Of a stretch of DNA of 64,000 nucleotides, positions 33,175 through 45,130 are shown one piece after another. A program made the translations under genes and the position numbers. Position 1 is the stretch's first letter; each line of letters starts with the position of its first letter. Under the pieces are notes generated by a model. The model was given only the letters and a program-made list of their open reading frames with translations, searched no databases and was not told where the DNA came from. This DNA is from Platerodrilus igneus (lineage: Eukaryota; Arthropoda; Insecta; Coleoptera; Lycidae). The DNA lies in contig JARFIW010000942.1 of NCBI GenBank assembly GCA_036346225.1, forward strand, positions 2,563,001 through 2,627,000, written 5' to 3'.

Positions 33175-34924
33175 ATTGAATTAATATTTGAGACACAATA
33201 TACCAGATATACAATACTAAAATAATTCAGAAGATAATAAACGGTACAGCTAACTTCAAGTCAGTACGATAAACATATTTAAAGGTAAAAAACTTCTTAT
33301 AAAAGGCATTCATAAGGTATAGTATTTAAATTTAATTACGGTAACTGTATAAATCACTTAAGGAACCACGTTTAGAACTGTATTAGAGCAAGATAGTATT
33401 TAATGAAAGAAATATATTACGGTTAGGTTACAAAAAGACACTCCAAATTATAAAAAGGTACATAATATGTGTTATTTAACAACTACAATAAGATCCTGTT
33501 AGTCTAGCGTTTTAAAAAGATATTCTAAAGGGGCAATTCACTACATTAAACGTTTTTAAACATAAGGTTTCTTTAAAAGTAATCCGAAAATCATAATCAA
33601 ACAGGTAAATTACTAAAAGACACCTACAAACTGTTAACACACCAGACAGTGTTTATTTATAATTTTTTTAAAACAGATTTTAAAATCGAAAAACAAGCAA
33701 GGGTTATGTTTTAATCTAATATAAATAGATAATTTTCCAAATAAACAGTGTTTAAGGCTTGAATTACTTAATTATTTATATATTTGATTGTTTGTTTATT
33801 TATATAACTGTACTCACATGTATAGTGCAGAAGAAGTAAGGTTAACGTGTTGAAAATCACCCCTAAAAACTTGAATTTGCTTTTAAATACAAACTATGCA
33901 CATAAATAATATAGTTAAAGTTAACAAAAGCACACCATATTTAAAATTGGAAGAACATTAAATTGAAACATATTTTCAATATCAAAATGGCCGCCTACCT
34001 TCAGTTATCGTAACAACTATTTTTGACATCTTAAGCAACTGGTGGGTTCCAAAACACCATATAAAATTCAAGGTTAACAGATATTAGATAATTAATTCTT
34101 TTAAGTGAAAAAGCTATAAATAACATTAGTTAATACATTATATACTTATAAAAAGAGTTAATACAACCTTAAAAAACGTCAAGGGCGCCGATTCTTACAT
34201 TTAAAAGTTCAAGTTACAATCCCGCAAGCGCGAGATTACGTAACGCACCGGCAGATGGTAACCCTTATCTTGGTTACAGATTTTTGCGCGCCCATCTGTC
34301 AATGACGTCACTCAATAAGCAAATTTAATTGCGCAATTACGGAATAAATATTAAATTCGCAAACAGATCGTGAAAAGTTAATACTCACATGAATAGGTCC
34401 AGCTTCTTACAGAGTTGCTAGGAGCCCCCTTCAAGATAGTTTACGGACGGTGCGCCTAGCGTCCTTCGGGATTGCTGGAGCCCCCTTCTGAAGTATTTAA
34501 AGATGGTGACTGCTCCGGTTAGCTGTTAGCGGGGCATGGACTCCAGCTCGTTCTAGGGTCGTGGACTACGGTTCGGGCAGGCTGCTTGCAAATTACCTCT
34601 ACCTATGTAGGGAACGAATAAGGAACAGGTAATAGGGACGACAATCAGATAAGGCAAGGAAATCTACATAAATAAAGATAACGATACGATACAATACCTC
34701 AACCCAATCACTCTTCTGGAAGTTCAAAGGCAAAAAGGCCACGTTACAGCGTCTCCCGGAAAAACTTCCCCACTTTTTCTCTGCCACTCGCGTCGGCGCG
34801 AAGTTCGTCCAACCCACTTCTGACGTGACGGAAATACGCGCACCGAGTCTTTGAAATTTATGGCGCGAAAACTCCCGCATTTAAAAACTAAACAAAAAGT
34901 CTAGTGCCAAATTGGCACGTAACA
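33175..34924 (-). repeat. gypsy leader and presumed 5' LTR (minus)
   Basis: The minus-strand LTR would start TGTTACGTGCC at 34924, where LINE sequence stops. A possible primer-binding site, with CGGCGCCC on the minus strand, is at 34177-34192, giving an LTR of about 730 bp. The expected CA end is not clear. 33200-34150 is AT-rich leader without ORFs. With only one LTR copy, the right boundary rests on the loss of LINE coding and on the TG start. Confidence 0.5.
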
Positions 34925-34929
34925 GCGTT

Positions 34930-36324
34930 TAAAATTCGAGAGAATTTGGATTCGTAAAAATTAGTTGAGTCAGAAGTTTTATTTCGAATTTTTTGGTATA
35001 TATCGATATGTAACGTTTCTAACGGTCCACCATGGCGTCGAATTCGAGCAAGTTGGATATATCAGTAACTCAGATAACTCAAATTGCCTCATCGCTATAA
35101 CGCACCTATTAGGAAGACAACTGTTGTCATGTCGTCTAGTTATGTGTTTCTGCTGCATACTACTTGTCATGATATCTTGTAGTGGATGGTTGTAAGTTGA
35201 TAACACTCTTGCGACGTAATTCATTGTGAGTCGAACTCGCCTGATGTATAACGGTTCAATACTCGCATAACAATGTAAGCTTGATGCAGGGCTGGTTCTG
35301 TATGCTCCCAGTGCATATCTGAGAGCTGTTTTTGGATGGTGTTTAAAAGTTTCAGTGTGCTCTTGCTAGCCGACGCGTAAACGATACTAGCATAATCAAT
35401 TCTTGATCGAATAATGGCAATATAGGTTCTCAGGAGTATTTCACCATCTGAGCCCCAGTTTAAGTTTGCCATGCCCTTTATTATGTTTAGTCTTTTCATG
35501 CAGTTTCTTCTAAGTGCCTCTATGTGTGACCTGTAAGTTAGTTTACGATCTAGTATTACTCCTAAGAAACGGGTTTCAATTTTAAACTCGAGTTTTTCTC
35601 CATACATGGTCAACTCTGGGTTATTATGTGGCTTTCGCTTCCTACAGAAGTGTACCGCGCATGTTTTAGCAATAGAGAAGCGAAAACCTATTTTAGTGGC
35701 CGCGTCCGTAATCATTTTTATTGATTTGTCGAGTCTAAACTTACACATCTCTACAGTTTTGGCAGATGTAAAGATGGCCAGGTCGTCAACGTATAGGCAA
35801 CTTTGAACACTAGAGTGCACGTTTTTTGCAATTTCGTTGACTGCTATATTAAACAGCATGCAGCTCAGAGTTGATCCCTGAGGTATACCGTTTTTGAAGC
35901 AATATGTTGTCGATCTGGAATCATCTATTTGGACCTGGATGCTGCGGTTTTCTAGAAACGCTTCGATGAATAGTGGTAAGTTACCTCTAAGGCCAAATTC
36001 ATGTAATTTAATCACTATTCCTTTCCTACAAGTCATCTCATATGCTTTTTCTAAGTCAAAGAACACCGCTATAGTATGTTTTCTGCTTTCAAAACCTTCT
36101 CTTACTGCAGTGTCGATCTTTATGAGATCATCAATTGTGGAATGCCCTTTACGAAACCCACTCTGTTCTCCGGCACAAAGCTTTTTTTGTTTCAAATACC
36201 AAGTAAGCCTGACATTCACCATGCGTTCAAGAATCTTACTTACATGACTAGTCAGGCATATTGGTCTGTAGGTCTCTGGTTGTGTAGGGTCTTTCCCAGG
36301 TTTGCATATGGGCACCGCTATCAC
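34930..36324 (-). pseudogene. I-type LINE ORF2, reverse transcriptase (minus)
   Basis: The 367-codon frame 36324-35221 holds 'KPGKDPTQPETYRPICLTS', 'QSGFRKGHSTIDDL', 'VFFDLEKAYEM', 'GIPQGSTLSCMLFNIAVNEI' and the catalytic CLYVDDLAIF box (about 35800-35770), then 'FLGVILDRKLTYRSHI'. A single shift near 35330 moves the frame to one that continues to 34979 ('...WWTVRNVTYRYIPKNSK'). RNase H should follow but lies at 28250, beyond the gypsy insertion. Copies the LINE RNA at the nicked target. Confidence 0.9.
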
Positions 36325-37870
36325 ACTTATTTGGGTATTTGTGTGTTTTCCATATTATGTTGTACAACTCCAGTAGCTTGCGTTTCATCGTGACTGACAT
36401 ATTCTTCAGCATGGAGGGAAGAATCTCATCCTCTTCAGGTGCCGATTCTTTTGCCAGGTCTAAGGCCTTATCTAATTCAATCATGGTAAATGGGTGGTTA
36501 TAGGGTTGTAGTCTCTCTTCATCAAGACAAATGCGTTTCCTCTCGACATCATCCTTAATTATCATAAAGCGCAGAGTATAGTTTTCGGAGCTACTGTTTG
36601 ACTCAAATGTAGTTGCAAGTGTTGTTGCTATTTTCTCGTTATCAGTTATAACTTCATTGTTGACTTCTAGGTGAGTTATCTTTGTGTGTGTAGTGTTTCC
36701 TCTTACTTTTCGGATTTTTGTCCATATTCCTTGTATAGGCGTTTTGGGTTTAAGACTTGCAACATATGTTTCCCACCAGTGCTTTTTAGCTATTCTTGTC
36801 TCTCTGCGGACAGCAGCTTGCGCTTTCTTGAATATTATCAAGTTTTCCATAATGTTGTTCTTGTAAAAGTCGGCTAGGCATCGCTTTTTGTCTTGTATAA
36901 GAAGGTCTATCTCATGTGACCACCACGAAACGCATTTCTTTAAGCGTTTACTGAACGTTACAGGGATGGCTGTTTTACATGCGTCTAAAATTGATTTATT
37001 CATATTTTCTACAGAGGCATCTACGTCCTCCGTGATTTCTGGGATTTTAATCGTTTCCCGGTATTTCGCCCAATTTGCTCGTTTGACAATCTATCTTTGC
37101 TTATGTGGTGCCATATGAGTACTACCTTCTATCCAAATTAGTATAGGAAAGTGATCGCTTCCGTGTGTATCATCAAGGACTTTCCATTGGTAGTGAGGAC
37201 ACAAAGATGGTGACCATATTGCTAAGTCAATTGCAGATAGGTTTTTACATCTTAGATTTAAATATGTGTTTTTTTTCTTGTTCAAAAGTGCTAGATCATT
37301 GTTTATTATAAAATCTTCGATGATCTTTCCCCTATTATCTGCGGTTTTTGATCCCCATAGGGGGCTATGGGCATTAAAATCGTCTACTAAAATAACTTTT
37401 TCCGGTAGTTGTCTATAGACGTCTTCTAGATCTGCAATGGTCCATGTAGGTTGTGGTAAGTATATGTTGACTATAGTGATGACCGGTGCTGCTAAGAGTG
37501 TTATAGCAAGTGCTCTTATTTGGGTAGTTATTGTTAAAGATCCCTATGCAATATCTTTTCTAATCAGGATGGCGATCCCTCCACTTGCTCTACCAGCAGG
37601 TGGATCGTCATACCTTACTATATAATAATTTCTAAGCGTAAAGGTATTCTGAGATTTCAGCTTTGTTTCTTGCAGGCATATGCAGATAGGTGAATATCTT
37701 GCCTATAAAATCTGCAGTTCCGATAGGTGGAAAATTAATCCGTTGCAATTCCACTGCATTATTATTGGGGTGAATGTTGTAAATTAAAATATATGCGGGT
37801 ATGTTTATCAGCAAAATTTCACAGTTTCTTATTACAGATAGAGATATAAAATACAATAAAAAATCGTAGG
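36248..37870 (-). pseudogene. I-type LINE ORF2, APE-like endonuclease and linker (minus)
   Basis: Minus-strand blocks: 'MQWNCNGL' (about 37760), 'CLQETK' (about 37680), 'RASGGIAILIRKD' (37590), 'IVNIYLPQPTWT', 'DFNAHSPLWGS' (37380-37350), 'SAIDLAIWSP' (37220) and 'GSDHFPILIW' (37160-37130). All APE-type endonuclease motifs are present, spread over several frames. The 251-codon frame 37003-36248 is the linker to the RT, ending with 'APEEDEILPSMLKNMS' (RT block 1). Nicks target DNA. Confidence 0.88.
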
Positions 37871-37897
37871 TAAGGTATCACAGTTAAGTTACAATAA

Positions 37898-39177
37898 TTA
37901 ATTTTTACGATTTCTTGTCCAGGGGCCTCTAGGTTTTCCCACAGGCCATCCCTTTCTTGATTTTTGGTATTTCTGAGGGACTTTGTCGTATAGTTCCCTC
38001 AAATTTTCTTGTGGTGTCTCGTCTACAATCACGCTAGATTGTACCGAGCCTTTTTCCTCCGATGAATTGAAGTCAATCGGAGAACTTACTTCCACAATTT
38101 TTTGTTTTTCTAGCTGTATAGGTTTCGTCAAGTTGTTATTTTCCGCTAAGACTAATTTTAGAGTATCCGCTAGTTTTGGTAGAAGAGCATTTGCTAGCGC
38201 CTCTATTTTTACATTGTTGGATGCAGTTTTTGCTGCATATGACATACTAGTAACTGGGTTAGCGGCTTCAGATTTACGCCTAGCTTCAGGAACACTAAGT
38301 TTTTCTATAGTCTTTATTCTTTGTATGTCAGTTTCTTTTTTAAAAAGGGGACACTCTCTGGATGATGTCACGTGCTCTCCATTACAGTTTACACATGTAA
38401 CTGGTTTTTCGCACTCGGTTCCTGTATGTGGTTGTTTTCCGCAAATGCAAACTTGTGGTTTGGAGCAATTTCTAGAGGTATGACCAAAACTTTGACATTG
38501 AAAGCACCTCATGGGTGGTGGGATGTAAGGTCTAACTCCTAACGAATATATGGTCACTTTGATTTTCGGTGGTACAAATGACCTATTAAAGGTTAGTATA
38601 TGTAAAGGAGTATCCTTTACAAAACCCTCTCTTCTACTCTGTATTCGTTTGACACCGTAATCCCTTGCTCTTGCAATTCTTCTTTAATTTCCTCTACGGT
38701 ACAGTGTAGTAGATCATTACAATAAATAACTCCCCTTGAAGTATTAAGCGTGCCATGTGGTTGAATAGTGACCGGAGATCCAGCAAGTCTCGTTACTTGT
38801 TGCAACCTCGATTGCGTCTTTGATACTACTTCGATCAAAAGTCCGTCACGAGTTTTCTTTAATGTACGAACATCACCAACTAATTCGAACACAGCTTTTG
38901 AAATAACAAAGGGGCTGACTTCAAAGAAGTTGCCCACTTCTCTTCGCACGACGAGAAACCGGGATGCTGCCATCTCCTTTTCCAAGTTCACTGCGGATCT
39001 CATTGCGGGTCCATGTACCGAAAGGGTGCCGCTTTCTCCACCTTTTTCTGTCTTATTTTCCATAATCAGTTCAATGGTTTGTTTGCCATTATTGTCAACT
39101 TCAGGCTGAGGGTCTGCATCAGGTACAGCCTTACTTCCTGATGCTTTTTTAGCTGCCAAACTAATTTTTCCAACCAT
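37898..39177 (-). pseudogene. I-type LINE ORF1 (gag-like, three zinc knuckles), minus
   Basis: Two long frames, 39177-38617 (186 codons, starting MVGKISLAAKK) and 38557-37898 (219 codons), separated by one shift near 38600. The second has three zinc knuckles in a row: CFQCQSFGHTSRNC, then CICGKQPHTGTEC, then CVNCNGEHVTSSREC. It ends in a basic tail. ORF1 protein coats LINE RNA. The next gene (ORF2 endonuclease) begins within about 100 bp. Confidence 0.9.
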
Positions 39178-40090
39178 TGGAATGACATAATATTCATCTC
39201 TCTAGCTCCCCACCCACCACAGAGTCCAACCAGGGGACGACCATTGTCGCCAGGGTTACTAGAGTGATATATCGCTCCAACGACAACTTACAGAGCGGGT
39301 AAGGGCTGTCTAGGTTGACAACCCCGCCGTCTGCTTATCAGCATCTTCACACTTGCCCTACTGGCGGTCTTACCCGACAGCATAGCCGATTGATCAAAGG
39401 TGGGCTAGCCCTGACCTCCTGTTTAGGAAGAAATACATGCCATTGTGGAGTGTTGCTCTCACTGGGGACTACAGCCTGCCCCATGAGAACTCCGCCACCA
39501 AGACCCCTTCATCCCCCCGTACGGGTCTCCACGCACGGCACAAACACGTGGGTAGCCATTAAAGCCCTGTGTAACCCGACCACTAGGTTACACTAAGGGA
39601 GGGTAAGTGGACGTAGGGCTGGGATCTAAAGGAATTGGAGAGGGGTTGTTGTACCTCGACACATACGGATGAAATGTGACAAGGCGAGTAGGGGCTGATG
39701 GACGATAGGAGGTATGACAGCGGACCGCTGAGCTAGGGTACCTCGGGTTTGCCATGCCCGTACCTGTTCGGGAACTAACAGGCCCCTGAGAGAAAATTGA
39801 TGGTAGGTCCCTTCGCCCTCAGATACCCTAATAGCTAGAAGGGACCTAGAAAAATGAGAGTCGGAAGCCTAGTGTGCTTCCAGATAGGAAAGATAAAGGG
39901 TGCTGACAGATACAGCTTTGTGTGCGTGTAGGGGTTAGGGCATGCATGTATGCGTGTTCTGTGTGAAGAGAGTATAGTGGGCGTATGTGTGCGTGCTCTG
40001 AGTTTGTGCGAGTAGGTGATGTAGGTTATTTTAGTTTTCCCACTTCGCAATGCAGGTAGCCGGCAAGCCGGTTAACTGCAACGCGAAGAA
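39178..40090 (-). other. 5' UTR of the I-type LINE (minus)
   Basis: A non-coding, notably GC-rich stretch upstream of ORF1 on the minus strand. GC content and position fit an internal promoter and 5' UTR of an I/R1-group LINE. The boundary near 40090 is set by the drop to AT-rich DNA and is approximate. A GT-rich run (39920-40010) lies within it. Confidence 0.5.
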
Positions 40091-40489
40091 GAAGTAAGCA
40101 CTCTCACCACGTCAAGGTAATAACCCATGAAAGGTAAAATTATTTTTATTTACGTTTCGATTCATGACCTGGGATCGTTGTCAAAATAATAAAAATTTGA
40201 AGTTTGTCATTTATGACAAATTGAAGGTGACTTTGATTTATTAATTTTTGATTTGAGTACATTAGGTGAAAATTTTAAAGTTTAGAAGAATCAGTACTTT
40301 CAATTTGTGTTGCGCCCTGGGAACGGCTTTTTAAGGTAGCCAATACGCTTAATGTGAAATCAGCTGATTAATTTTTATATAGTTAAATTTCATATAATTC
40401 AATAACTTGATGATTGAAACATTTTTTAACATGTTTTTATTTATACGCTATAATCATCGACGACGCACGGTTAAATTTCAATTAGGAGA

Positions 40490-40735
40490 TTCTATTTGAC
40501 GTCATAACTACGTTCTTTCCGACGCTTCACGTCATGCCAACGCCGAACTCGTCCCTAAATTTGTTGTTTTTTTTTCTATTAGTAGAGTTGTGCCTCCTTG
40601 GACTTACGAACTTACGGATCATGCCGGTGTCAAAAGTATTTGGCACGTTAAAGATCTTAAACAGGTTCATCCTGACGATCATAATGTGGCTTTGCTCTTC
40701 TTCTTGCGACGCAGAAATCGAAAAATTGTATAGAT
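40490..40735 (+). pseudogene. gypsy pol C-terminus remnant (plus)
   Basis: A plus-strand frame ending at the TAG at 40733-40735 contains 'RHNYVLSDASRHANAELVPK' (about 40503-40562) and 'WHVKDLKQVHPDDHN' (about 40640-40685). Both blocks match the end of the integrase at 28611-28860. The rest of pol upstream is absent. It is followed by a 3' UTR and an LTR candidate at 41554. Confidence 0.8.
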
Positions 40736-41553
40736 GTTTCCTCTTCCCACTTTCTTAAAATGATTCTGCTTTGTCTTCTTAGTTATCTCTGAACTCTATA
40801 CTAGTTGCTGTTTCGAATTTGTTTTCTCCCTTCCTTAGACTCTGTTGTTCTGCTGCTTTTCTTTGCTGTCGGCCTTTGTGCTGACCTGGTGTTACTTTAC
40901 CATCTACTTCCTGTTGAATGCATTGTAGACCCCACTTACTTTCCTTTGAAAACTGCGACGCTGTCGAATTGTCAGGTCTATTAGCTATTTTTTGTTTTTG
41001 TCTGTTTGAAACGACTCTTGTTTCCACAGTAGATGGCACATCGTTTCTAGCCCCAGCATTCTTTGACCGTTCCGTGGCATAGTTGAGGCTTGACATTTTT
41101 GTCGTATTTGGCTGTTACTGCTAGTTTCTTCCTCGATCCTATCTTTCCTTTTTGGGTTTCTTCGTACGGGAAACCGAGCCTTTTTGTGAGGTTAAAAACT
41201 TCAATGTTTCTTGATGAGGCATCCGTCCATTGACGATTTTGCAGTAGTGATATCGCCCCATCTTTGTCCTTGTTGATTGCCTACTCCATATCTTACCTTT
41301 CCTCTTCCATTTCTTTCTTTACTTTGGGATCATTTCAATTGGCGTCCCGTTCAGCTTCCCCTTGTGACTATGAAAGTATGTTAATAGTTTTGTTACTTCA
41401 CACAGAATTTTTTTTCTTTCTATGTTTTGTGTTCGTTTCGCTTACAGTTTGTTCTGGTGAAAAGGAGTTCCCTTTAGTTTGGTTGTTGTTTGTTAGGTTG
41501 TTTTGATGTTTTTGTTTTCCTACACCGATCCGTTAATTTTGCTGGGAGGAATT
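40736..41553. other. gypsy 3' UTR remnant
   Basis: No ORF with recognisable features. Ends in a short purine tract 'gggagga' at 41543-41549, just before the TG start of the LTR candidate, as a polypurine tract would. Confidence 0.4.
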
Positions 41554-42831
41554 TGTTGCGTTCATTTTCTGCCGGTTGACAATTGGTCTACTCATAATTA
41601 AATATCACGTTGCTGCTCTTTTTTATGCTTAGTCTAAATTCAGGATACGTTATAACTAGGCAACCAATGTTCCTCTGTATACACATTTAATTTTGTATAG
41701 ATAGCTATTCGACTTTGTTTTAGAGTTGCCATACAAAAATAATTTGACACCGTTTTTAAACTAGACTTAGTGTTTCGTTTGTTCACGTAATGTGTTTGAA
41801 CTTTAAGCCAGCAATTATCAATTCCTATTCAAAATTCCTTTCTTCCGGTTAATTGGTTAGTAGCCGTCAGTTGTAAAGTTTCAAAAGTTAGTGCCATGGT
41901 TGGGTTTCCGTTGTAGGACAAAGAGTGAATACTTACCATTATACTCGAACTATTACTACCTACCTGAGGTTTACCTCCTGGTATATATTTCACCACTTTA
42001 CGGAAGTACTAATTGCTGATGTTGGAGATTTGCTGCCGTACAAACTGTCAATGATTGGTTACAACTCGATTGTCCCCAAGGCAACCTTAACTTGGGGTGT
42101 CCCGCATTATTTTGCGGTGAGATCTTCCTAGTATAGTTTTTTTATTACGAATACATGTACCATTCAAATCTCTAAACGCACTACTGTATATTACTAAACG
42201 TTTATGACGTTCCACGCCTATATTGCTGCTAGAAGCCGAGTACCGTGGGCTCAAGACCACGATGTATACTCATGAAAATATGTCAGGTCATAGCAATTAG
42301 AAACCAGAGCTTGCTATAAACCTTTATTTTGCCGTTATTATGCAAGTTCCAATGAAAGTTTGTAAAGCTGTTGCTTATCTGGAAACGTTTCTGAATACGC
42401 ATAAGGCGATAGTAGTAAATAGTATATTACGAAACCCTAATAGGGGATGTATTTGGTAACCTATTCCTTTGTGTTAAGCATTAACCTTGAACTTTAAAAT
42501 AGTAAAGACAACGACTACGTACTGTATGACTTGGTTCATGTGCCGTGGTTGAGCCTGTAGAAAATTGTCATTAAAAAGTTCCCACCTGAAATTTTCCGAA
42601 TAAAATATCTAGTCACGCTATGTTACTTTTATTTTTACATATACTGTTATCAGACCGACCAAGGTGCGGTCATTGTCGACCTTTGTACATATATTAACTT
42701 TTCTATTTCAGCTAGTCCATATATTCTACTGTGCTTGATCCTACTCCCACCCCAATCTACGACTAGTGCGAGTCCGGCATCCTTTTCGTGTATGTTGCAG
42801 TTGTACCGTAACATAGAAGATCTGGCACTCA
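41554..42831 (+). repeat. Candidate gypsy LTR (1278 bp)
   Basis: Starts TGTTGCGTTCATTTTC just after a purine tract and ends CTCA three bases before a primer-binding site. It is preceded by a pol tail and followed by a gag start, so it occupies the LTR place between two element ends. The first 16 bases match the starts of the repeats at 43824 and 11868 (minus). No second copy of the body is seen in the window. Confidence 0.6.
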
Positions 42832-42834
42832 ACG

Positions 42835-42850
42835 TGGCGCCCGATTATTC
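42835..42850 (+). promoter_or_regulatory. Primer-binding site
   Basis: TGGCGCCCGATTATTC follows the LTR candidate. TGG plus a CGCCC core is the form expected for complement to a tRNA 3' end. It supports the LTR boundary at 42831. The tRNA is not identified. Confidence 0.65.
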
Positions 42851-43209
42851 ATAATAGACATAGATTCTTCATACATAACGTTCCACTCCAGTATTGTTTT
42901 CTTAAATTATCAGTCTTGTGTTTTTTCTGATAATTTTGGTACTCTCAGTAGGAAGATTTGAAAACACTGACGCCCTATGCTTCTACTCCTACTTCAAATC
43001 CTATAATATTTTACTTGTTGGTAGTTCTTTACATTGGCTTTGATACGTCTAGCGATTTTATTTTATTTGTGTTGCTCCTTTATTCAATTGAATCATTTTG
43101 AGTTTGATATCCTTTGGGTGTATTTTAATTGTCTTATTTGTTCTTGTGCATTCTCACGCTGTTGGTCTTGTTGGTGTTGGTTTTAGATATATTGCTATTT
43201 TAAGTAGAT

Positions 43210-43422
43210 TTGTTTATAATGACACACTGGCGCATAAATGTTAATCGACTACGGAAAACAGAACTCCAGTATGAACTATCTTCTAGAGGTTTTGATTCAG
43301 AAGCTAAGGTAGATGAATTACGTAGATACGTTCGAAGTGCGTTTCCTATTGAAGAAGAAAACGCTAACTTTCATTCCGGTGGAGGCAAACGTTGCCTCGG
43401 TTTAATACCCAAGAAAGATTAA
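43210..43422 (+). pseudogene. gypsy gag N-terminus
   Basis: A 70-codon frame whose second Met begins 'MTHWRINVNRLRKTELQYEL'. It is similar in pattern to the gag start at 2827 (KEELEYELRIRG). The SAP-like start is followed by 'VDELRRYVRSAF' and an acidic stretch. It stops at 43422; no more gag is found downstream. Sits 360 bp after the primer-binding site, the normal leader length. Confidence 0.65.
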
Positions 43423-43823
43423 GAAAAATACAAAACAAACCACAACAAACATACAGGTAGTATTAACTTGGGAGTTACCATTTGTCAGAAAAAGTTGTAC
43501 ATATAATGCAAGTTTTCAAAACAAATCATAAATTCAAAAACGACAGTTATGAATTAGATTTTGCTAAACAACTTTTTTCGAATGCTTAAATCATACATAC
43601 GATTGTTCTAACAATTTTTTATAGTCTTTGCACATAAATCAAAAACTAATTTCTAAATATGCTTTCCATACGTATTTTTTTAAATAAAATTGTGTACCTT
43701 TAATATATTGATTAACGCTATGAATAATTTATAGTATTTTATAAATCATATCGAAATTAAGATTTTTCGATCATTTTTAATAACTATCGGATCTTTGAAT
43801 TTGAATCAACTGATTTCAGAGGT
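43423..43823. other. No gene recognised
   Basis: AT-rich sequence between the gag start and the LTR-like repeat. No continuing gag frame. Confidence 0.5.
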
Positions 43824-45130
43824 TGTTGCGTTCACTTTCGACGGTAAGTTAAAAACCACACCCTTTTTGATTCGCTATTCATTTACGTAGATTCTGTTAC
43901 TACTCCAACAACATCCTGTATATCTTACCGTTTTACAATAATTACGCTTTCTAACGATTTTCATTTAAACCAATTTGCTGCGAATTTGAAAAGCTTATTG
44001 TATAAATTAAATTGTCAATACTTTGGTTTTGGGTATCAGTGAACTTGTTACACATTACGATGGCGTATAATTACTTTCTAGATTACTTCAATCTAAAGAC
44101 TCGTTGAAATAATATATTGAACTATTTGATAAACCGTGTTTCGAGTTTTCTAATCACCTGTGCTGATGACACTGGTATTACTTTGAACTCTGGTTATTTC
44201 AAAACGAATATATATGCATCTTCTTTTCTAAACACGACAAAAGTACTCGTCGTTATCTTTGTATTTTTCGGTTCGGTTTCTTTTATTGGATTTAACGCGC
44301 ACAACACATTATTGTGTGGTAAGTATTTCTGGTTTTAAGAAAAATGTACTTTGTGGCGACAATAAAGTAATTTTACCTGAAATTATTCCAGCTTCACCCA
44401 TTGGATTGCCGTCCCTTTTTGTGATAGAAGGACATCCCCCCAAGGCGGGATCACGTGCCCCTCTGTTTCGCCCCGTCATTAGAGACGGTAGGGACCAGTC
44501 CTACGTTGTCAACTCGAGGGTGAGTGTTTATGCACTATTTGCACCATTTGATAACTACACTTGGTAGCCTTAAAATAACTATCGTGAAGTGAAATAATAG
44601 GAAGTATTAATATTGCACTTATTGTGATCATTCTCTCCACTTAATTGGATGTATGTAGTCGTAGGCGTACGATGATGATTTATAACTGTTGGTTTACCTT
44701 TTTTTGGAGTTATAAAGTTTTGTTAGTTAAGACATTGTATTGTTAATATGGTATATGTAATTTTATATTTACAATGATTTAGAGTTGCGGTTTTTAGTGT
44801 TGCGTTTGGGTTTTTTTGTTGCTAAATAATGTAGGGGGTAAGTACCTAAAAACGGCAGCTCGCCATTTTAAAAATAATTTTTTTAATTTTGTTGATATGT
44901 GTAGCTTGTAATTATTGATTGTTCATTTTTTTGGTACTACTGTGCTTTTGAACGTTTTTTTAATTAGAAGTTTTTTATGTATGTGTAGTTGAATTGTGAA
45001 TGAGTGAGTATATTTTAATTTCAGGCCTTCCTTTGTTTTTGTATGTGAAATACCCCGCCTACTCACCGATTGAGCACGGTCGTGTTCTTTCCTTGGTTGT
45101 TTTCTTTAGGCTACGTCGATGTACATAGCA
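43824..45130 (+). repeat. LTR-like repeat, plus copy, with splice-signal-like blocks
   Basis: Starts TGTTGCGTTCACTTTCG and ends ATAGCA. Colinear with the minus copy at 10953-11868. Conserved blocks: 'gtgtggtaagtattt' (44313-44330), 'ccagcttcaccc' (44390), 'gccgtccctttttg' (44409), 'gtgagtgttt' (44520), 'ggcagctcgccatttt' (44852), 'aggccttcctttg' (45024), 'taccccgcctactcaccgat' (45051) and 'tttaggctacgtcgatgtac' (45106). The blocks coincide with donor- and acceptor-like signals. A GC-rich segment at 44390-44520 lies between two of them. Either a solo LTR or duplicated exon-intron sequence; I favour LTR because of the TG...CA ends. Confidence 0.6.

Larger units (their letters stand above)
28256..34924 (-). 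mobile_element. Ty3/gypsy element (minus), lacking a 3' LTR
   Basis: On the minus strand: LTR-like start TGTTACGTGCC at 34924, leader, gag (33174 on), protease, RT/RNase H, integrase, and pol stop at 28611. A 350-bp tail (28610-28256) follows. No copy of the 34924-side LTR is found at the left end, so the 3' LTR is missing. It sits precisely between the RT and RNase H domains of an I-type LINE. Related to the plus-strand element at 367-10539 (same pol order and same 'KDLKP' end) but clearly a different family. Confidence 0.85.

Noticed and set aside
37983..38483. 166-codon plus-strand ORF
   Set aside because: Antisense shadow of the zinc-knuckle ORF1 of the I-type LINE.
38768..39109. 113-codon plus-strand ORF
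   Set aside because: Antisense shadow of the first half of LINE ORF1.
39236..39270. Link between 'ggacgaccattgtcgccagg' here and 'ggacgaccattcatcgtggc' at 11702
   Set aside because: The shared run is only about 11 bases in otherwise different contexts, so it is probably coincidence.
39315..39596. 93-codon plus-strand ORF in GC-rich DNA
   Set aside because: Lies in the 5' UTR of the minus-strand LINE; GC-rich composition makes chance open frames likely and there are no family features.
43824..45130. Intact spliced host gene
   Set aside because: Splice-like signals are conserved with the 11-kb copy, but the frames between them do not stay open in both copies and the ends look like an LTR.
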